Position numbers and translations under genes: made by a program
The notes under the pieces: generated by a model
What the model saw: the letters and a program-made list of their open reading frames with translations, nothing else
The model's database searches: none
Told to the model about the DNA's origin: nothing
NCBI GenBank assembly: GCA_947036475.1
Contig: CAMQRG010000024.1
Coordinates: 1 to 17,861, forward strand
Length of the DNA: 17,861 nucleotides
Direction: 5' to 3'
DNA from: an uncultured Clostridia bacterium
Lineage (GTDB): Bacteria; Bacillota; Clostridia; Lachnospirales; Anaerotignaceae
Shown: positions 1 to 5,692 of the stretch, in pieces
Layout of the letters: the number at the start of each line of letters is the position of its first letter
Numbering within the stretch: position 1 is the first letter of the stretch

Positions 1-42
1 CGTAAGGAGTCGTCGGCAGCGTCAGATGTGTATAAGAGACAG
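1..42 (+). other. Nextera (P5 side) sequencing adapter with i5 index
   Basis: This is library adapter, not genome. The last 19 bases (24-42) are the Tn5 mosaic end AGATGTGTATAAGAGACAG, preceded by the 14-base Read 1 adapter TCGTCGGCAGCGTC (10-23) and the eight bases GTAAGGAG (2-9), which match the standard Nextera i5 index 505. The same block appears reverse-complemented at the other end of the window. Reading frames that cross it give the peptide MYKRQ, a common signature of adapter contamination. It should be trimmed. Confidence 0.97.
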
Positions 43-180
43 GTCTTCACTTGTAAAACTCTTGTAGCAGCAATGAAAAGCTTGTTAAATGAAGGTAAAT
101 GGACTAAAGTTAATGATGACGTGCTTGGCCCAATCCTCCTCTGTTTATCTTTAATTTTGTCACATCTTTACAAAGCCCCA
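43..180. other. AT-rich terminal segment, probably foreign to the rest (chimeric join)
   Basis: This stretch is visibly more AT-rich than the DNA after it. A stop codon at 152-154 closes the frame of the SIS-domain gene, although that family should extend about 80 residues further upstream. A different frame stays open through it and would encode a hydrophobic peptide containing GPILLCLSLILSHLYK, which I do not recognise. The simplest reading is that DNA from another source is joined to the regulator gene somewhere between about 155 and 200. A real deletion or insertion cannot be excluded. The right boundary is approximate. Confidence 0.45.
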
Positions 181-235
181 GAGGGATGGAAACAGCCTTA
201 CTCTGAGCATAGGCAAGCTGGGGCAGAGCGACATT

Positions 236-787
236 ATGGAGAGCTATTTTTCCAATGTCATGCAGAACCTGAAATCCTGCGTCAGCCAGAATGATACCAT
301 AGCCTTTGAACGGGCGGCGGGGCTGGTTGTGGGGAGCAAGCGGAAATTTATTGTAACCTCCCGTGCGAACAGCTGCGTTGGGGATATGATGCTGATGCTT
401 CTGAAACACCTGCTGACAGATGTATATGAAACATCACACCCTGCGCTGAATGTCATTGACCATCTCTGTGATATTACGGAGAATGACTGCATCATTGCCG
501 CCAGTTTTCCGCGGTATTCGGAAATGGACCTGCTTGCGGCACAGATGGCGTATGAGGCGGGAGCAAAGGTTATTCTGATAACGGATAAGGCAAGCTCGCC
601 GCTGGCGAAATATGCAACGCAGATTCTGACGGTCAGTGTGGACAGCAATACGTTTTTCAATTCGTATGTTGCCGTTATGTTCACAATGGAGCTGCTCTGT
701 TCGTTTATCAGCCGGAAGATGGGCTATTCTACGGAAGCAAAGCTGGAACTGATTGACAGGTATCTTTCAAAAGTGGGGTTGTTTTAA
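236..787 (+). CDS. RpiR/MurR-family regulator, SIS domain only (5' end missing)
   Basis: The 183 residues form a SIS (sugar isomerase) domain of the RpiR/MurR type, which binds a phosphosugar and controls an N-terminal DNA-binding domain. The SIS region begins near residue 25 (AAGLVVGSKRKFIVTSRANS), continues with IIAASFPRYSEMD and AKVILITDKASSPLAKYA, and ends with a helical tail. RpiR regulators are normally about 280 residues with an HTH_6 domain of about 75 residues first. That domain is absent here. The frame is still open upstream of this ATG, back to a stop at 152-154, and the extra residues (GKLGQSDI just before the Met) look like the family linker, so the true start was probably lost at the chimeric end of the window. 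No convincing ribosome binding site precedes position 236. The stop lies 42 bases before fthC. The family is fairly certain; the sugar is unknown. Confidence 0.75.
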   Translation: MESYFSNVMQNLKSCVSQNDTIAFERAAGLVVGSKRKFIVTSRANSCVGDMMLMLLKHLLTDVYETSHPALNVIDHLCDITENDCIIAASFPRYSEMDLLAAQMAYEAGAKVILITDKASSPLAKYATQILTVSVDSNTFFNSYVAVMFTMELLCSFISRKMGYSTEAKLELIDRYLSKVGLF

Positions 788-829
788 CAGAAACGACCCT
801 GTTTTTGTCTGTTGCGGGAGGTGCGGAGC

Positions 830-1408
830 ATGGATGCAGCAGCGGAGAAAAAACGTCTTCGGGAATGGGCAAAAGCCAGACGGGGCATGCTTTCTCCTGA
901 AGAAAAAAGACAGGGAAATGCGGCGGTCTGCCGGAGGGTTCTGGGGCTTGCGGCATACTGGAAGGCAGAGACTGTGTTTTGTTACATTGCCACAGGCGGA
1001 GAGATTGACGTAACGGAACTTTTTCAGCAGGCATGGAAAGATGGAAAACGTGTTGCAGTGCCGAAATGCGGAAAAAACGGGCAGATGGATGCGTGCGAAA
1101 TTACGTCCCTGTCATCTCTTTCGGCGGGACGATACGGTATTTTGGAGCCGGAGGAAGACGCGCCGGTTGTGCCGCCGGAGGAAATCGGGCTGGCGGTTGT
1201 GCCCTGTCTGGCGTGCGATAAACGTGGATATCGGCTGGGCTATGGCGGCGGATATTATGACCGCTATCTGCCGAAAATCGGCGGCGAGTCTGTTGTCCTC
1301 TGTTGGGAAAGCCTGCTGTTGGATGAAGTGCCCGGAGAGCCATTCGACTGCCGCATGGATTGGGTGATAACGGAAAGGCAGATGGCAGATACCCGAAAGC
1401 GCAGTTGA
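830..1408 (+). CDS. fthC: 5-formyltetrahydrofolate cyclo-ligase
   Basis: A 192-residue cytoplasmic enzyme that uses ATP to convert 5-formyl-THF to 5,10-methenyl-THF, returning folate to the one-carbon pool. The family signature is clear: an N-terminal basic helix (KKRLREWAKARR, residues 8-18), PCLACDKRGYRLGYGGGYYDR around residues 125-145 with the glycine-rich ATP/substrate loop, and a C-terminal DWVITE. Length is normal for the family (about 180-200). I chose the ATG because GGGAGGTG lies six bases ahead of it; an in-frame TTG 18 bases earlier overlaps that site and is rejected. It follows the regulator by 42 bases and could be cotranscribed with it, but no functional link is evident. Confidence 0.95.
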   Translation: MDAAAEKKRLREWAKARRGMLSPEEKRQGNAAVCRRVLGLAAYWKAETVFCYIATGGEIDVTELFQQAWKDGKRVAVPKCGKNGQMDACEITSLSSLSAGRYGILEPEEDAPVVPPEEIGLAVVPCLACDKRGYRLGYGGGYYDRYLPKIGGESVVLCWESLLLDEVPGEPFDCRMDWVITERQMADTRKRS

Positions 1409-1413
1409 TAAAT

Positions 1414-1504
1414 CCTGAAAAATGGAGTAGAATGAAAAAACAGCCTGATTTCAAAAATTTCTTATGAATATGGAGGCTGTTTTGCTAAAGCCTGATTTTT
1501 CAGG
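1414..1504. repeat. Nested inverted repeats between fthC and the DJ-1 gene
   Basis: Two 10-base perfect stems are nested. The outer arms are CCTGAAAAAT (1414-1423) and ATTTTTCAGG (1495-1504). The inner arms are AAAACAGCCT (1437-1446) and AGGCTGTTTT (1474-1483). The right outer arm can alternatively fold on itself as CCTGA-TTTT-TCAGG (1491-1504), so two exclusive folds exist. The inner stem starts after an A-run and ends in TTTT, which suits a weak terminator for fthC, but its loop is 27 bases. Function is unproven. Confidence 0.5.
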
Positions 1505-1533
1505 TGTTTATACATTCACATAGTCAGGAACCG

Positions 1534-1587
1534 CTGTCAAAAATGGTCGGGACTGCCGCAAAAGGCGCAGCAGGGCCTTTTTGACAG
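1534..1587 (+). promoter_or_regulatory. Structured leader hairpin upstream of the DJ-1-family gene
   Basis: A perfect 10-base stem pairs CTGTCAAAAA (1534-1543) with TTTTTGACAG (1578-1587). Inside it, GGTC and CTGC on the left pair with GGCC and GCAG on the right (one G-U pair, one bulge), giving a long compact hairpin ending only about 12 bases before the Shine-Dalgarno of the next gene. The T-run lies in the stem rather than after it, so this is not a standard terminator. It could be a cis-regulatory RNA or mRNA stabiliser. I do not recognise it as a known riboswitch class. Confidence 0.5.
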
Positions 1588-1610
1588 GCAAAAACGAAGG
1601 AGGAATTTCC

Positions 1611-2162
1611 ATGAAAAAAGCATATATTTTTTTAGCGGAAGGGTTTGAAGAAATGGAGGCTGTCACTCCCCTCGACCTTCTGCGCCGCGTGGGTGTCGAT
1701 GCGAAATTTGTTTCTGTTTCCGGACAGAAAACCGTTACCGGCGCACATGGGATTGCCTATGCGGCAGACGTTCTTTTTGAAGAAAACGATTTCACAGATG
1801 CAGATGCACTCATACTGCCAGGCGGCATGCCCGGCACATTGAATCTTCAAAAGCATAATGGCCTTACAGAACTGTTGACGGACGCGCATGGAAAGGGAAA
1901 TCTGGTCTGTGCGATTTGTGCTGCGCCTATGGTGCTGGGCGGTCTGGGACTTTTGCAGGGCAGAACAGCAACCATTTACCCCGGTATGGAGGAACACCTC
2001 ACTGGCGCAACGCCCTCTGCGAAGCGCGTCTGTGCTGATGGAAATGTTGTGACATCGCGCGGTCCTGCGACAGCCATTCCCTTTGGGCTGAAAATCGTGG
2101 AGCTGCTTCTGGGAAAGGAAACGGCAGATGGACTGGCAGAAGATGTTGTATATACCGTCTGA
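1611..2162 (+). CDS. DJ-1/PfpI (ThiJ) family protein
   Basis: A 183-residue DJ-1/PfpI-superfamily protein, length typical of the DJ-1/YajL branch. Members act on oxidised or glycated molecules; roles such as deglycase, glyoxalase or chaperone are debated, so substrate is not assigned. Visible marks are the N-terminal strand MKKAYIFLAEGFEEMEAV with the conserved acidic residue (Glu16) that sits near the active cysteine, LPGGMPG (69-75), the nucleophile elbow CAICAAPMVLG with Cys103, and TSRGPATAIPFGLKIVE, the C-terminal signature of the branch. The ATG is preceded by GAAGGAGG at good spacing. It has its own spacer with a structured leader and ends at a terminator, so it is probably monocistronic. 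Confidence 0.93.
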   Translation: MKKAYIFLAEGFEEMEAVTPLDLLRRVGVDAKFVSVSGQKTVTGAHGIAYAADVLFEENDFTDADALILPGGMPGTLNLQKHNGLTELLTDAHGKGNLVCAICAAPMVLGGLGLLQGRTATIYPGMEEHLTGATPSAKRVCADGNVVTSRGPATAIPFGLKIVELLLGKETADGLAEDVVYTV

Positions 2163-2182
2163 AAGGCTGCCGAAAATTTGGA

Positions 2183-2219
2183 GGAAAACCCATAAAGCTA
2201 CCTTTTTTATGGGCTTTCC
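2183..2219. terminator. Bidirectional terminator between convergent genes
   Basis: CCCATAAA (2189-2196) pairs with TTTATGGG (2206-2213), and past one A/C mismatch GGAAA (2183-2187) pairs with TTTCC (2215-2219). T-rich sequence follows on both strands (CTTTCCTT rightward, GGTTTTCC leftward). It sits between the end of the DJ-1 gene and the end of the convergent small gene, so it can serve both. Confidence 0.7.
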
Positions 2220-2249
2220 TTCAGAAAGCAGATGTGCTCTGCCGTTTTT

Positions 2250-2666
2250 CTATTTCCGGTATACGCGGTCGGGAACCTGTATGTACCCGAATAACTCGGA
2301 AAGCCGTCCGCTTTCAAATGTGTTTTCGCCAAGCTGTTCCGCTGCCGACAGAACTTCGCCGATATCCAAATCATAAATGTAGGCTATGGCTGCCGGTGTG
2401 TAGCGCTTTGGTGAGCCGCATCGGATTTCGCGGTCAAGCATGCGGCATAACGGCGATGAACCCTTCCGCATCAGCCGCAGGAATACGCCCTTTGTGATGA
2501 GTGAAAGCTTTTCCTGTGCGAGAAGTTTCTCCATTTCGCCCGATGTGATGCCGAGCAGAACGGCGGCTGTCTGCGCCGCATAGGGCGGCTCCTCCGTTTT
2601 CAGGAAAAGGTCGATTGCCGCCAGCTGCGGCTGTATGATCTGCTGAAAATAATCTAAAAAAGTCAT
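2250..2666 (-). CDS. Hypothetical protein, possible helix-turn-helix
   Basis: A 138-residue soluble protein I do not recognise. It has a leading helix (MTFLDYFQQIIQPQLAAIDL), a stretch TAAVLLGITSGEMEKLLAQ (residues ~33-52) with the spacing of a helix-turn-helix, the phrase KGVFLRLMRKGSSPLCRMLDRE, and a second helical pair RYTPAAIAYIYDLDIGEVLSAAEQLG. Two HTH-like segments could mean a small DNA-binding or adaptor protein, but this is a guess. No membrane segment or signal peptide. The start has GGGGAGG a few bases ahead on the minus strand. It is divergent from the next gene with about 94 bases between starts, and convergent with the DJ-1 gene. Coding-like composition and a good ribosome site support it as real. 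Confidence 0.75.
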   Translation of the reverse strand: MTFLDYFQQIIQPQLAAIDLFLKTEEPPYAAQTAAVLLGITSGEMEKLLAQEKLSLITKGVFLRLMRKGSSPLCRMLDREIRCGSPKRYTPAAIAYIYDLDIGEVLSAAEQLGENTFESGRLSELFGYIQVPDRVYRK

Positions 2667-2760
2667 ATGTATCCTCCCCGTCTTGCGTTCTGTCTTTCTT
2701 TATTGTAACAGGGCGCGGGGGCGCATACCACAGGGAATGGTTGGAAAAGAGGGCAGCTCT

Positions 2761-3282
2761 ATGAACGCAATACAGAAATATTTCAAATACAGGCAAAGCC
2801 TGATAGACCAGTACGCTAAGGGGGATATGACCAAACGGGAATATTTGCAGCGTAATTATGAGGCGGTGGTCTATGGGGATATTGGCCCCTTCCGCAATAT
2901 GGATACGCTTGAAAAGGCTCTGTTCAATTATCAGTATTATAATGCTTTGGCAAAGGAAATGAAAACGGTCAGCACTGCCCGCGATATGGAATATGAGCTG
3001 AAACGGGATTATCTGGAGAAAAGCAATTATTATTACAGCAGGAAAGACCGCGCCACGCTTGCCGCCCTGCGTATGCTGGATTTCAGGGGCGTGGAGGCGT
3101 ATTTTGTGAAAATGCGGAGTAAGTTTTTGAATGGGAAATTGTTTGAGATTGTCATTCAGGAAGAAAATATTATACTTCATTCTACCAGCAGCCTGATACT
3201 GAAATGCCTGAGGGAAGAAGGCGTATTCCGGGAGGAAAGGCGGAAGTCTGTAATAGATGATTATGTCAATCACAGGTATTAG
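2761..3282 (+). CDS. Conserved small protein of unknown function (DUF6648-like)
   Basis: A 173-residue hydrophilic, probably all-helical protein rich in Tyr, Lys and Arg (KYFKYRQSLIDQYAKGDMTK, then NYYYSRKDRATLAALRML). No membrane segment, signal or catalytic motif is visible. It resembles, from memory, a small Firmicute family catalogued as DUF6648; that label is tentative. I chose this ATG because AGAGGG ends seven bases upstream; in-frame upstream codons lack as good a site. It is divergent from the preceding hypothetical gene and is followed directly by a hairpin, so it appears to be a single-gene unit. Confidence 0.72.
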   Translation: MNAIQKYFKYRQSLIDQYAKGDMTKREYLQRNYEAVVYGDIGPFRNMDTLEKALFNYQYYNALAKEMKTVSTARDMEYELKRDYLEKSNYYYSRKDRATLAALRMLDFRGVEAYFVKMRSKFLNGKLFEIVIQEENIILHSTSSLILKCLREEGVFREERRKSVIDDYVNHRY

Positions 3283-3301
3283 CGTCCGGTGTGCCGGACG
3301 C
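3282..3301 (+). terminator. GC-rich hairpin after the unknown gene
   Basis: A perfect 8-base stem GCGTCCGG / CCGGACGC with the loop TGTG begins at the last base of the stop codon of the preceding gene. The following bases (CATGTCTGCTTTACT) are only moderately T-rich, so termination is likely but not certain. Confidence 0.6.
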
Positions 3302-3340
3302 CATGTCTGCTTTACTGTACCGTCCTTATAGGCGTTGCCA

Positions 3341-3485
3341 TAAGAAAATTTTATTTTTCTAAGCGTCTGAAAAATTAGGATTTTTCAGAGTAGCTAAATT
3401 TTTGGAAGAAATTTTCTCTGGCAGCAGCCACCAGCGTTTGACTTAAGAAACTAAGCCAAAAGAAAAATTTATTTTCTTAAGTCAA
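3341..3485. repeat. Cluster of AT-rich inverted repeats at the 3' side of the MATE gene
   Basis: Several hairpins are packed into the gap between two genes: AGAAAA-TTTTAT-TTTTCT (3343-3360 area), a perfect 10-base stem TCTGAAAAAT-TAGG-ATTTTTCAGA (3366-3389), and a 13-base stem TTGACTTAAGAAA / TTTCTTAAGTCAA (3438-3450 and 3473-3485) whose right arm includes the MATE stop codon. The first motif recurs in near-identical form at 3461-3477, inside the loop of the last stem. Some probably act as terminators for the leftward MATE gene; the number is more than that job needs. Confidence 0.6.
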
Positions 3486-5362
3486 GCCGCCTTTGCGGGG
3501 AGTTCTTTTGTGAACCGCAGAATTTTTCCGGAGGCATAAACTGCTGTCACGATTTCTGTCACCAGCATCGCAAACCATATGGAATCCGCTCCCGCCAGGA
3601 CGGGGAGAGCCATAATCAGGATACCACTGATGACGCACCCGCGGAAAACGGAAACGGCAAAGGCGGTCCGCGGCTTCATGATTGCCTGAAAATAATAAGC
3701 TGAAAAAATATTCAGCGGCAGCAGGAGAAAAGAACTGCTGTATGCCCGTATGATACTTGGAGCGATTTCCAATATTTCTGCCGAGGGCCTCATAAAAATA
3801 TAGACGTACAGGTTTGGGAATGCCATGCTCAGTACTGTCCAAAATATGCCGAAAACCGCAGTAGAGCAGAGTGCGTAGCGCAGTGTTTCCCGTATCCTGC
3901 CGCTCTGCCCCGCGCCGAGGTTGATGGATATAATGGGCTGCGCGGCCTGTCCTACGCTATAAGCGCAGCACTGCACAAATGTGCTGATATTGATAATGAT
4001 GCCATAAACTGAAAGCGCGTCTGTCCCAAGGTATTTCATAATCTGGCGGTTAAACAGTACCGTCAGTATTCCCATTGCAATGTCAATAAAAAATGTAGAA
4101 AATCCCGTCACAGAAATTTCCTTTAACTTACAGAATAATTTGTCTGGTTTTTGCAGCCGGAGCGTGTTTTTCTTTGAGAAAAAATGACTGCAAACAACAA
4201 TGAAATTGAGTACGGCGCCGATTGCCGTGGCAAGCCCCGCTCCGAATATCCCCATATCGAATGTAAATACGAAAACATAATCTCCCGCCATGTTGAACAG
4301 CCCGCCGACAAGCACGCCTGCCGCGGCAAGTTCCGGGCGGTTGTCGTTCCGCAGGAAAGCGGAAACGACCTGATTGAACAGGTACAGGGGAAATACAATT
4401 TTTATAGGCAAAAGATAGCGTTCCGCCAAAGGCAGGAAACTTTCGTCTGCCCCGAAAAACAACAGTATGGGACGTTCAAAAAGCTGCGCGGCCTGTCCTA
4501 CGCTATAAGCGCAGCACTGCACAAATGTGCTGATATTGATAATGATGCCATAAACTGAAAGCGCGTCTGTCCCAAGGTATTTCATAATCTGGCGGTTAAA
4601 CAGTACCGTCAGTATTCCCATTGCAATGTCAATAAAAAATGTAGAAAATCCCGTCACAGAAATTTCCTTTAACTTACAGAATAATTTGTCTGGTTTTTGC
4701 AGCCGGAGCGTGTTTTTCTTTGAGAAAAAATGACTGCAAACAACAATGAAATTGAGTACGGCGCCGATTGCCGTGGCAAGCCCCGCTCCGAATATCCCCA
4801 TATCGAATGTAAATACGAAAACATAATCTCCCGCCATGTTGAACAGCCCGCCGACAAGCACGCCTGCCGCGGCAAGTTCCGGGCGGTTGTCGTTCCGCAG
4901 GAAAGCGGAAACGACCTGATTGAACAGGTACAGGGGAAATACAATTTTTATAGGCAAAAGATAGCGTTCCGCCAAAGGCAGGAAACTTTCGTCTGCCCCG
5001 AAAAACAACAGTATGGGACGTTCAAAAAGCAGCATGCCTGCCCATGCGGCAGCCGCAAGGAACACCCCGCCAATCACAGCCGCCGTAAAATATTCATTTT
5101 CCTGTCCGGTTTTATCTTCCGCTTTGCCGCGTACCATACCGAAAAGCACAGAGCCGCCAATCCCCATCAGCAGGCCAAGGCTGTATATGACATTCCATAC
5201 AGGCTGTATGACAGCCAATGCGGCTGTTCCTACTGGCCCCTGATACTGCCCGACCATTGCCATATCAACCATAGAATAGACAGATGTAATTATCGCGCTT
5301 CCGAAAGTGGCGGAAAGGTATTTGAAATACAGTCTCCGGATGTTCCCTTTTAATAAATTCAT
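3482..5362 (-). CDS. MATE-family multidrug efflux transporter with internal 182-residue duplication
   Basis: A polytopic membrane protein that exports cationic drugs or toxins using an ion gradient. The start MNLLKGNIRRLYFKYL and SMVDMAMVGQYQGPVGTAALAV is characteristic of a clostridial MATE subgroup; PIISINLGAGQSG marks the second half. As read, it has 626 residues, but residues 112-293 and 294-475 are identical, so removing one copy gives 444, the normal MATE length. The duplication keeps frame but adds several extra membrane helices in the middle and would very likely disrupt the 12-helix fold if real. The ATG is preceded by GAGGAGG on the minus strand. Two upstream in-frame starts exist: ATG at 5443 with GGGAGGG, and a TTG at 5491; these would add 27 or 43 residues from the leader and are not preferred. 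It is transcribed divergently from blaI. Confidence 0.9.
   Translation of the reverse strand: MNLLKGNIRRLYFKYLSATFGSAIITSVYSMVDMAMVGQYQGPVGTAALAVIQPVWNVIYSLGLLMGIGGSVLFGMVRGKAEDKTGQENEYFTAAVIGGVFLAAAAWAGMLLFERPILLFFGADESFLPLAERYLLPIKIVFPLYLFNQVVSAFLRNDNRPELAAAGVLVGGLFNMAGDYVFVFTFDMGIFGAGLATAIGAVLNFIVVCSHFFSKKNTLRLQKPDKLFCKLKEISVTGFSTFFIDIAMGILTVLFNRQIMKYLGTDALSVYGIIINISTFVQCCAYSVGQAAQLFERPILLFFGADESFLPLAERYLLPIKIVFPLYLFNQVVSAFLRNDNRPELAAAGVLVGGLFNMAGDYVFVFTFDMGIFGAGLATAIGAVLNFIVVCSHFFSKKNTLRLQKPDKLFCKLKEISVTGFSTFFIDIAMGILTVLFNRQIMKYLGTDALSVYGIIINISTFVQCCAYSVGQAAQPIISINLGAGQSGRIRETLRYALCSTAVFGIFWTVLSMAFPNLYVYIFMRPSAEILEIAPSIIRAYSSSFLLLPLNIFSAYYFQAIMKPRTAFAVSVFRGCVISGILIMALPVLAGADSIWFAMLVTEIVTAVYASGKILRFTKELPAKAA
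3937..5030. repeat. Exact tandem duplication, 546-base unit, within the MATE gene
   Basis: Bases 3937-4484 recur without a visible difference at 4483-5030, an offset of 546 bases (182 codons). The two copies share only the dinucleotide GC (4483-4484) at their junction, so this is a microhomology-type join rather than recombination between pre-existing long repeats. At the outer edges the match ends abruptly (3936 differs from 4482; 4485 differs from 5031). Absence of any divergence means either a very recent event or an assembly or amplification artefact. Confidence 0.95.
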
Positions 5363-5395
5363 TTCGCAATCCTCCTCAAACAGTTTATTATAAGC

Positions 5396-5507
5396 AAAAA
5401 GACCGAATAAGACAACATGGTCGGCACAGCTTTCTTTATTCATGCCCTCCCGTATACGTGGGAGCGACCCTCCAAAAGCTATGTGAACCAAGCATCTTAT
5501 CCGGTCT
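5396..5507 (-). promoter_or_regulatory. Structured leader with terminator-like stem before the MATE gene (attenuator candidate)
   Basis: Read leftward, AGACCGGATAAGA (5507-5495) pairs with TCTTATTCGGTCT (5412-5400) in 12 of 13 positions, and the 3' arm runs straight into five T residues. The enclosed ~80 bases fold further: CAC-AT-AGCTTT pairs with AAAGCTGTG, flanked by TGGT/ACCA, with a GC-rich hairpin CTCCC...GGGAG at the tip. This is a long closing stem, an internal multi-helix domain, then a U-run, all between promoter and start codon. An ATG at 5443 with GGGAGGG ahead opens an in-frame leader peptide (starts MNKESCADHVVLFGLF) whose codons cover the 3' terminator arm. That suits ribosome-controlled attenuation or a ligand-sensing RNA. 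No known class recognised. Confidence 0.6.
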
Positions 5508-5544
5508 TATACTTACGCTTATAAGTCCTCCGATGAACACCCAT

Positions 5545-5573
5545 ATGATACCCTTCCCCTGTCCCTTTGTCAA
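5545..5573 (-). promoter_or_regulatory. Sigma-A promoter for the MATE gene
   Basis: On the minus strand TTGACA (5573-5568), a 17-base spacer and TATCAT (5550-5545) form a near-consensus promoter. Transcription would begin near 5538, giving an untranslated leader of about 175 bases that includes the attenuator candidate. Confidence 0.8.
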
Positions 5574-5629
5574 GAGGAGATATGTAGAAATTTCCAGCGG
5601 CAGTTTGGAAAACAGGAGAGCAAAAGGTG

Positions 5630-5679
5630 TTGACAATTAACTCTTACAAGTGTATGATGTAATAAATCATACAAATGTA
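5630..5679 (+). promoter_or_regulatory. blaI promoter with overlapping BlaI-type operators
   Basis: TTGACA (5630-5635), 17 bases, TATGAT (5653-5658) is an excellent sigma-A promoter. Two dyads of the BlaI/MecI type (TACA-N2-TGTA) lie at 5645-5654 and 5670-5679, centres 25 bases apart, one overlapping the -10 box. TGTATGAT (5651-5658) and ATCATACA (5666-5673) form a further 8-base inverted repeat between them. This indicates autorepression by the gene that follows. Confidence 0.85.
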
Positions 5680-5692
5680 GGAGTTGAACGCT

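Noticed and set aside
28..294. Plus-strand frame of 88 codons beginning MYKRQ
   Set aside because: It starts in the adapter and ends out of frame within the SIS-domain gene. The middle may be a real foreign coding piece, but it cannot be called a gene here.
2434..3273. Long minus-strand frame of 279 codons over the two unknown genes
   Set aside because: Shadow frame with no family features, running opposite one gene and across another in a different frame.
3937..5030. Direct repeats flanking an insertion sequence or phage
   Set aside because: The repeats are adjacent with nothing between them, consist of MATE coding sequence, and no transposase or integrase is present.
4184..5353. Long plus-strand open frames opposite the MATE gene, including two identical stretches
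   Set aside because: They are antisense shadows of the MATE gene; their repetition only mirrors the duplication, and they lack ribosome sites.
5363..5491. TTG at 5491 as the true MATE start
   Set aside because: It lies within the structured leader and has no proper ribosome site; the ATG at 5362 has GAGGAGG and gives the family N terminus.
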